A DNA stretch of 7,432 nt, taken from contig JAGGSE010000040.1 in NCBI GenBank assembly GCA_021159225.1, positions 1 to 7,432 on the forward strand. Reading direction: 5' to 3'. Positions 1 to 4,738 of the stretch are shown in pieces (position 1 is the first letter of the stretch; the number at the start of each line of letters is the position of its first letter). Both the position numbers and the translations under genes were made by a program. The stretch is from a bacterium (GTDB taxonomy: Bacteria; Patescibacteriota; Minisyncoccia; Minisyncoccales; JAGGSE01). The notes under the pieces are model-generated. The model was not told the DNA's origin, did not search any database, and worked only from the letters and a program-made list of their open reading frames with translations.

Positions 1-16
1 CTATATAACATATAAG

Positions 17-331
17 TTATACAATATCAAGGTTTTTTAACTTCTGTAAAGCGATACGGATTTCTCTTTTGGGGATTCTCTTTGATTTTTTAATAAAGCC
101 ATGCAAAAGATATATTTGCGATTTATGAAAGGTGTAAAATATCCGAATTTCTTGAGCGCTTCGGATGCGAAGTTCAAAAAGGTGAGTAGATATCTTTTTG
201 GTATGAGGCATCCCCAATTTTGGGCCAAATTCTTCTAACAAATCAATAGTTCGCAATACCTTAGCAGTAGTTGGTTTTTGCAACGACTCAATAAACTCTT
301 CTAAGGAACTGTCTAATATCTTTATTTCCAT
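17..331 (-). CDS. HigB/Gp49-like toxin of the RelE/ParE superfamily
   Basis: Encodes 104 residues, the usual size for this family. Family members are ribosome-dependent mRNA endonucleases that halt translation until bound by an antitoxin. Visible signatures are an N-terminal helical pair (residues 8-35, ending LLEEFGP), LFELRI at 51-56, RIFYTF at 63-68 and the C-terminal block LLHGFIKKSKRIPKRE at 75-90. The ELR and HGFxKK blocks with a basic tail are typical of phage-Gp49-like HigB toxins. The ATG at 331 was chosen because it has an AAGGA ribosome site five bases upstream; the frame extends to a GTG at 397, but that lies inside the tRNA gene. HigBA loci usually put the toxin first, so the antitoxin should follow beyond the left edge. 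Family assignment is strong; activity is untested. Confidence 0.85.
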   Translation of the reverse strand: MEIKILDSSLEEFIESLQKPTTAKVLRTIDLLEEFGPKLGMPHTKKISTHLFELRIRSAQEIRIFYTFHKSQIYLLHGFIKKSKRIPKREIRIALQKLKNLDIV

Positions 332-336
332 ATCTT

Positions 337-341
337 TCCTT
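337..341 (-). promoter_or_regulatory. Ribosome binding site of the toxin gene
   Basis: Reads AAGGA on the minus strand, five bases before the ATG at 331. It is one of only two clear Shine-Dalgarno sequences in the window, and it fixes the toxin start downstream of the tRNA gene. Confidence 0.7.
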
Positions 342-349
342 AATTCTGG

Positions 350-378
350 ATTGTAATGTGCCCAGGGGGAGATTTGAA
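350..378 (-). promoter_or_regulatory. Candidate sigma-70-type promoter of the toxin gene, overlapping the tRNA 3' half
   Basis: On the minus strand, TTCAAA (378-373, four of six consensus bases) is followed by a 17-base spacer and TACAAT (355-350, five of six). Transcription would start near 343, giving a leader of about a dozen bases that contains the AAGGA site. The -35 box is also the T-loop sequence of the tRNA gene, so part of the match is forced by tRNA conservation. Read-through from gnd is the alternative. Confidence 0.4.
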
Positions 379-440
379 CTCCCAAGCCTTTCGGCACTAG
401 CTCCTGAAGCTAGCGTGTTTACCAATTTCACCACCTGGGC
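359..440 (-). tRNA. tRNA-Leu, anticodon CAG
   Basis: The 82-base gene folds into a complete cloverleaf. The acceptor stem GCCCAGG pairs perfectly with CCTGGGC; the discriminator is A. The D arm is GTG/CAC around AAATTGGTAAA. The anticodon stem is CTAGC/GCTAG with loop TTCAGGA, placing anticodon CAG at 406-404, which reads CUG. A type II variable arm (GCC-GAAA-GGC) marks leucine, and the T arm GGGAG-TTCAAAT-CTCCC is perfect. No CCA is encoded (the next bases are CAT), so the end must be added by CCA-adding enzyme. The gene overlaps the 3' end of gnd on the same strand by 44 bases. Confidence 0.97.
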
Positions 441-1350
441 GGACGCTATGCCCACCAAACTGTTCTCTAAGAGCGGACAAAATTTTTCCCGTATAACTGG
501 GATTTTTTTCTGACTGAACCCTAAAAAGGAAGGCATCCTCAATTACCTTTACAGGAACACCCATTTTTTTCGCCGTCTTAACCGTCCACTCTCCTTCTCC
601 GGTATGACCCACTGTTCCCGAGACTCCTTTCAAGGATTGTCCGTGTCTTTCAAATGCCTTCTTTAGCCACTTAATCAATCTTGATTCAATTACACTGCCC
701 CGGCTGTATATCTCTGCCGCTTTTTTTAAATCAATCCTATACCTTGATTTTCTCAAGAGATTAAATCCCTCGGCAATTGCCTGCATCATTCCATATTCGA
801 TACCGTTGTGAACCATCTTCACAAAATGGCCAGCCCCTGCTCCCGGGAAAAATTGAGGACCTCCCTTGGCAGACAAATCATTAAAAAGCACCTTTAACCT
901 CTCAAAATCCTTTTTCTTCCCGCCAACCATTAGGCAGGCTCCCTCTCTGGCTCCTTTTGGACCCCCAGAAACTCCCACATCCACAAAGTGAATTCCTTTT
1001 AGAGACAATTTCCTCTGCCTTCTTCTTGAGTCAAGATAAAAAGAGTTTCCGCCGTCAATTACAAAATCACCCTTTGAAAGAAAATGTGAAATTCCATTCT
1101 TTCCCAAAAGAACCTCCTCTACTGCCGGAGCAGGAACCATCAGCCATACCACCCTGGGAAGGGGAAGGTTTGAGGTCAAATCAGAAAGCGTCTTTGCCCC
1201 AATGGCCCCCTTTTTAACCAGTGCTCTTTTTGCTCTTTGGTCTTTGTCATAGACAACAATCCGCCATTTCCTCTCCAGCAATCTTTCTCCCATTCTTCTG
1301 CCCATCTTGCCCAAGCCAATAATGCCAATGGTTTTGTTTTTTATTAACAT
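397..1350 (-). CDS. gnd: 6-phosphogluconate dehydrogenase (decarboxylating), short YqeC-type
   Basis: Oxidises 6-phosphogluconate to ribulose-5-phosphate plus CO2 in the cytosol, the last step of the oxidative pentose phosphate branch. The 317 residues fit the short (about 300) bacterial form rather than the 470-residue dimeric one. Visible are the Rossmann motif IGLGKMG (11-17), D35 at the end of strand beta-2, DGGNS (99-103), the substrate loop VSGGPKGA (127-134), catalytic K178 within GHFVKMVHNGIEYG, including N182 and E185, then TGEGEWTV (250-257) and the typical terminal FGGH (298-301). D35 suggests NAD+ rather than NADP+ preference (inference). ATG 1350 is the only reasonable start and has no clear ribosome site. 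The last 14 codons and the TAG stop lie inside the tRNA-Leu gene. It is divergent from pgl, the preceding pathway step. Confidence 0.95.
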   Translation of the reverse strand: MLIKNKTIGIIGLGKMGRRMGERLLERKWRIVVYDKDQRAKRALVKKGAIGAKTLSDLTSNLPLPRVVWLMVPAPAVEEVLLGKNGISHFLSKGDFVIDGGNSFYLDSRRRQRKLSLKGIHFVDVGVSGGPKGAREGACLMVGGKKKDFERLKVLFNDLSAKGGPQFFPGAGAGHFVKMVHNGIEYGMMQAIAEGFNLLRKSRYRIDLKKAAEIYSRGSVIESRLIKWLKKAFERHGQSLKGVSGTVGHTGEGEWTVKTAKKMGVPVKVIEDAFLFRVQSEKNPSYTGKILSALREQFGGHSVRPGGEIGKHASFRS

Positions 1351-1355
1351 TTCAG

Positions 1356-1370
1356 TTTGAAATATTCAAA
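1356..1370. repeat. Short inverted repeat in the gnd-pgl divergent region
   Basis: TTTGAA-ATA-TTCAAA, two six-base arms around three bases, covers the -35 box of the pgl promoter and lies just upstream of the gnd start. A regulator bound here could control both sides, but AT-rich palindromes this short also arise by chance. Confidence 0.3.
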
Positions 1371-1385
1371 ATTCTGTGTTAAAAT
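1357..1385 (+). promoter_or_regulatory. Promoter of the pgl-dehydrogenase operon
   Basis: TTGAAA (1357-1362), a 17-base spacer and TAAAAT (1380-1385), preceded by TG at 1377-1378 as an extended -10, make a near-consensus sigma-70-type promoter. Transcription would begin around 1392, about 14 bases before the ATG at 1406. This excludes the in-frame GTG at 1376, which lies upstream of the predicted transcript start. Confidence 0.65.
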
Positions 1386-1405
1386 TTGAGGCAGTTCTTC
1401 TTAAA

Positions 1406-2176
1406 ATGAAGGTTAAAAATTTCGGGAATCTAAAATTAGAAATTTATAATAACTACCAGGAACTTTCAAAAAGGGCAGCCGAGATTTTCCTTCGGACCTG
1501 TCAGGACACCCTCAAGACAAAAGATATCTTTTCGGTCTCTCTTTCCGGGGGCAAAACGCCAAAAGACCTTTTTGAACTCCTCTCTAGAAGGTTCAGAAAA
1601 ACTGTTCCTTGGACCTCTATCCATATTTTTTGGACAGATGAAAGGGCACGAAAAGAAAATCCTAAAAGCAACTTCTATCTTGCCTGGAATATCTGGCTAA
1701 AAAATATCGTCAATAAAATTCCTGAATTCAAGAAAAACATCCATCGGATAAAAATGGAAATGGGAATTGTAAAGGGGGCAAAAGAATACGAAAGGGAAAT
1801 AAATAAATTTGCTCCTGAAGGATTTGACCTGAGTTTTCATGGAATAGGAAACGATGGACACAGAAATGGTATCTTTCCCGATAATCAAAAAATTAACTGG
1901 AAAAATAGAATTTGGGACCTTCCTAAAAAAAGAATGGTCTATGGATACAAACTGCCTCCAGAGGTTAATCCCTTTACTCAGAGAATTACCCTGACGCCCT
2001 GGTTCTTAAACAAATCAAAGAACAATGTTTTAATGGTCTCTGGAGGAAAGAAGGCAAAGGTTTTAAAAAAAATTATTGGTAAAAAAAATTACAACTTCAG
2101 AAACCTGCCAGCAATAACCTTTAGAGACACTAGTGTTATCATCTTAACAACGAAATCGACATTTTCAAAAATATGA
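1406..2176 (+). CDS. pgl: 6-phosphogluconolactonase
   Basis: Hydrolyses 6-phosphoglucono-delta-lactone to 6-phosphogluconate, the middle step of the oxidative pentose phosphate branch. The 256 residues match the NagB-like (DevB/SOL) family, not the seven-bladed YbhE type. Family blocks in order are SLSGGKTPKDLFELL (45-59, sugar-phosphate loop), FWTDER (75-80), SNF (88-90), GIGNDGH (136-142, with the catalytic-type histidine H142), FP (147-148) and RITLT...VSGGKKAKVL (173-200). The usual DGHTAS is DGHRNG here. The start is the ATG at 1406, because the promoter at 1357-1385 puts the GTG at 1376 outside the transcript; no ribosome site is visible and the leader is very short. The stop overlaps the next gene's start as ATGA, so the two are probably translationally coupled. 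Confidence 0.9.
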   Translation: MKVKNFGNLKLEIYNNYQELSKRAAEIFLRTCQDTLKTKDIFSVSLSGGKTPKDLFELLSRRFRKTVPWTSIHIFWTDERARKENPKSNFYLAWNIWLKNIVNKIPEFKKNIHRIKMEMGIVKGAKEYEREINKFAPEGFDLSFHGIGNDGHRNGIFPDNQKINWKNRIWDLPKKRMVYGYKLPPEVNPFTQRITLTPWFLNKSKNNVLMVSGGKKAKVLKKIIGKKNYNFRNLPAITFRDTSVIILTTKSTFSKI

Positions 2177-3297
2177 AAAAAGTTCTCTTGTCAGGATTTA
2201 AGGGAGATGCCGCGGGAAGGCATTACAATCAAATCTTACTGGAAATGGCGGAAAAGGGAAAGATTGAATTAATCTGCACCGATTTCGGACAACCAAAGAA
2301 TGTTTTAGATAAGCCGCCGGTGGAAGAAATAGAAAGATTGATAAAATCAAGGAAGGTGCGCTATTTAGATCTGGAAAATCCAGCCGATTATCAGGACTAT
2401 AAAAACCTCTCTGATATTGATGTGGTGTTTATTATAACTCCCGACATTACCCACTGTCAAGTGGCTAAGGATTTCTTGGGAAAAGCAAAAAGGATATTCA
2501 TTGAAAAACCCTTAGACGCAATTCTAAGAAATGTCAGGGTCCTGGAGGACTTTCCCAATGTAAAAAAGGTTGTTTTTGGCTACGACCACTATCTGGCAAA
2601 ATCATACTATTTTCAGGTAAAGACCGACCAGTGGCTAAAAAAAGAAATTATTGGCGAACTCACGGAGATTGAATTCCGGCTTTTAGAACCGGATGTCATC
2701 CCTCCCCACCGAATAAAGGCTTTAGACAGGGGCATGATTTACGATTTTTTCCCTCACGGGCTTGCAGTCGTGGCTGCTATCCCCAGTCCCTTTGCCTATC
2801 CTGATACAGGCATTCTAAAAAGAATTAAATTAAACCGGGTATTGGTTGCCAAATACCGCAGGTGCAAAATAACTGGGACCAGTTTTGTAAAGATAGATTT
2901 TGAAATTCCCTACAAAAGAAAAAGCATATTCTGCCAGGCAATCATTGGAAAGGGAGTGGGAAAAGAATTTGAAAAAAGTTTAAGAATCGGCGGTTCAAAA
3001 GGGGAAATTTTCGTTGATATCCAAAACTACCATTATTCAATTTTCGATGAAAAACAGAAAAAAATTAAAGAAGATACCCTACTCTATAACTACGAAAAAG
3101 CATTTTTGTCAGCCGCCTTGGATTTTGAAAAGAGCGTTGGTCAAATTCCCGGCGCCCTTCCTTTTGAGGCGGCAAAAGAAATTCTTTATATTTTAGACGA
3201 AGCCAGATGGCGCAGCGAACCGCGGGGGAAACCGCCGATATACAAGGTAGGAACACCAGCCGCAGAGATAATAGAACTCATTAAAAAGAACCTCTAA
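2173..3297 (+). CDS. Compact glucose-6-phosphate dehydrogenase-like oxidoreductase (Zwf / Gfo-Idh-MocA type fold)
   Basis: Probably oxidises glucose-6-phosphate to the lactone used by the adjacent Pgl; this is inferred from motifs and context. At 374 residues it is far shorter than classical Zwf (about 490) and matches Gfo/Idh/MocA proteins in length. Zwf-like signatures are present in order: GFKGDAAGRH (8-17) resembles GASGDLAKRK; IEKPLDA (110-116) is the EKP motif shared by both families; YDHYLAK (137-143) resembles RIDHYLGK, the substrate-binding motif; and DFFPHGLAVVAAIPSP (191-206) resembles DMxQNHxxQxLxLxAMExP, placing H195 at the general-base histidine. D37 at the end of beta-2 hints at NAD+. 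It starts within the pgl stop (ATGA) and has no ribosome site. A sugar dehydrogenase of another specificity is the alternative. Confidence 0.75.
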   Translation: MKKVLLSGFKGDAAGRHYNQILLEMAEKGKIELICTDFGQPKNVLDKPPVEEIERLIKSRKVRYLDLENPADYQDYKNLSDIDVVFIITPDITHCQVAKDFLGKAKRIFIEKPLDAILRNVRVLEDFPNVKKVVFGYDHYLAKSYYFQVKTDQWLKKEIIGELTEIEFRLLEPDVIPPHRIKALDRGMIYDFFPHGLAVVAAIPSPFAYPDTGILKRIKLNRVLVAKYRRCKITGTSFVKIDFEIPYKRKSIFCQAIIGKGVGKEFEKSLRIGGSKGEIFVDIQNYHYSIFDEKQKKIKEDTLLYNYEKAFLSAALDFEKSVGQIPGALPFEAAKEILYILDEARWRSEPRGKPPIYKVGTPAAEIIELIKKNL

Positions 3298-4169
3298 TCT
3301 ATCTTCTCTTTTAAATATCTTTTGAATTCCTCGGAAAAATCAGGAGAGGCAAGGGCAAACTCAACCACTGTCTTCAAATACTCCATTTTATTGCCCGTGT
3401 CATAGTATCTACCATTTTTTATTTCACAGCCATAAACAGGATAGCCGCTCTTAATCAATTGATTGATGGCATCGGTCAGCCAAATCTCTTTTCTTCTACC
3501 GGGCTTCAATTTTCTAATAATATCAAAAATTTCACGCGGCAATATATACGCACCATGAGCAGCAAAATTAGAAGGGGCTTGATCCACAGAGGGCTTCTCA
3601 ATAATGCTTTTTATCTTAAAAATATTTTTCTCAAGAGGAGATACCTCGGCTATACCATAACGGGAAACCTGGGTTTTATCTTTAATCTGTATCATTGAAA
3701 TGACCCCGCCCCTATGCCTTTCAAAAACCTCAATCATTTGGGCAAGACGAGGCGGGTCGGCCTTGATAAACTCGTCTCCCCACATCACAGCAAAATACCG
3801 GTCGCTTATAGCCGGTTCAGCCATAAGCACCGGCATAGCGTTTCCGTAATACCTGCTTTTCTGGCGGATATAAATAAAATTGGCTAATTGAGCAATTTTT
3901 CTAATCTGCTCCAATTCTTTAATCTTACCGGCCGATTCTAAAAATTTTTCAAGTTCAAACGACCTGTCAAAATGGTCTTCAATTGCCCTTTTCTGCCATC
4001 CGGTAATAATAATTACATCCTTGATACCTGAAGCCACCGCCTCTTCCACCACATACTGAATAACCGGTTTGTCCAAAACCGGAAGCATCTCTTTAGGCAG
4101 GGCTTTTGTTTGGGGAAGAAACCTTGTTCCCCATCCAGCCGCTGGAATAACTACCTTTTTAATTTCCAT
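3294..4169 (-). CDS. galU: UTP-glucose-1-phosphate uridylyltransferase
   Basis: Makes UDP-glucose and pyrophosphate from UTP and glucose-1-phosphate in the cytosol, supplying cell-surface glycan synthesis. The 291 residues are the standard bacterial GalU length. Visible are the nucleotide-binding signature PAAGWGTRFLP (9-19) with TKALPKEMLP (21-30), the QK pair at 103-104, D132 in MWGDE (nucleotide/metal aspartate), IEKP (190-193), HGAYI (205-209), EIWLTDAI (228-235) and GRYYDTGNKMEYLK (253-266), which corresponds to the GalU block GKxYDIGNKxxYxKA. Variations from the classical family are GWG for GLG and GNAMPV (109-114) where GLGHAV is usual; sugar specificity is therefore slightly less certain. 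The start overlaps the end of pgi by 11 bases and has no ribosome site, so it probably depends on coupled translation. It is the last gene of the minus-strand operon. Confidence 0.92.
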   Translation of the reverse strand: MEIKKVVIPAAGWGTRFLPQTKALPKEMLPVLDKPVIQYVVEEAVASGIKDVIIITGWQKRAIEDHFDRSFELEKFLESAGKIKELEQIRKIAQLANFIYIRQKSRYYGNAMPVLMAEPAISDRYFAVMWGDEFIKADPPRLAQMIEVFERHRGGVISMIQIKDKTQVSRYGIAEVSPLEKNIFKIKSIIEKPSVDQAPSNFAAHGAYILPREIFDIIRKLKPGRRKEIWLTDAINQLIKSGYPVYGCEIKNGRYYDTGNKMEYLKTVVEFALASPDFSEEFKRYLKEKID

Positions 4170-4734
4170 AGAGAAAATCTAAATTCTTCGGCTCTGACCC
4201 CTGGGGCTTTTCAGAGCGTATTTCTGGCACGTTCCTGTAATTCTTATTTTTAACCCAGCCCGAGGTTGTATAATAGTAGCAAAAACCGCCCATTTCTTCA
4301 ATCTCTCTATAGTTAGACAGACACTTCTTTGAAACCCAGTTGGCTATTTTCAGTTCTTGAGAAGAAGGATTAATGGTGGTATGAGCATAAAACGGAGGAA
4401 TGGGAACATAATCCCCCTTCTTGGCTTTTATATAATAAACATCCTCAACCCTTCCTTTGTTATGTTTTTGAAAAAGAAATATACTCTCACCAGAAAGCAC
4501 AATGTATAACTCTCCATATTTGCCAAAATGAGAATGTCCCTTTGTCTTAACGAATTCCTTGCCCAAAAGACGAGAAGGGATAACAGTAATGTCATATCTT
4601 AACCCATCTTTCTCCTTTATCCCTCGGTACATATAATACAAGGGAACATTGGGGGCTCTTTTAGCCCATTCTTGGTCAAAAAGCACCTTCCTCATCTCGT
4701 CTAAATATCTTATTTGGGGCTTATTAGAAATCAT
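4159..4734 (-). CDS. Glucose-6-phosphate isomerase, archaeal cupin type
   Basis: Interconverts glucose-6-phosphate and fructose-6-phosphate. It belongs to the metal-dependent cupin family known from Pyrococcus and other archaea, unrelated in fold to the common PGI. In the 191-residue product, ITVIPSRLLGKEFVKTKGH (49-67) resembles the archaeal enzymes. The cupin metal ligands are visible as H67, H69, E75 and H118 (in TKGHSHF, GELYIVLSG and PPFYAHTTIN). The start chosen is ATG 4734, ten bases after AGAGGA and four bases after the stop of the preceding gene; an in-frame TTG at 4761 would add nine residues and overlap that gene. Its product feeds both the oxidative pentose phosphate genes on the other strand and, through phosphoglucomutase (not seen here), GalU. 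Confidence 0.9.
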   Translation of the reverse strand: MISNKPQIRYLDEMRKVLFDQEWAKRAPNVPLYYMYRGIKEKDGLRYDITVIPSRLLGKEFVKTKGHSHFGKYGELYIVLSGESIFLFQKHNKGRVEDVYYIKAKKGDYVPIPPFYAHTTINPSSQELKIANWVSKKCLSNYREIEEMGGFCYYYTTSGWVKNKNYRNVPEIRSEKPQGSEPKNLDFLYGN

Positions 4735-4738
4735 TTTG

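Noticed and set aside
4..21. TATAAC/GTTATA inverted repeat at the toxin stop
   Set aside because: It is wholly A/T except for one G-C pair and has no T-tract, so it is too weak to call a terminator.
332..397. N-terminal extension of the toxin frame to a GTG at 397
   Set aside because: The added 22 codons lie partly inside the tRNA gene and beyond the predicted promoter, while the ATG at 331 has a good ribosome site.
359..440. tRNA-Leu as an integration site, with the toxin on an integrated island
   Set aside because: No repeated tRNA 3' end and no integrase are visible in the window.
288..542. 84-residue minus-strand frame across the tRNA
   Set aside because: It covers the tRNA and the end of gnd in another frame and has no recognisable protein features.
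1376..1405. GTG start for pgl, ten codons upstream
   Set aside because: The GTG lies inside the near-consensus promoter and upstream of its predicted start, and homologues begin near the internal ATG.
3200..3240. GC-rich stretch near the end of the Zwf-like gene as a terminator for galU
   Set aside because: It could form a short imperfect hairpin but is followed by no T-run on the minus strand and lies in well-conserved coding sequence.
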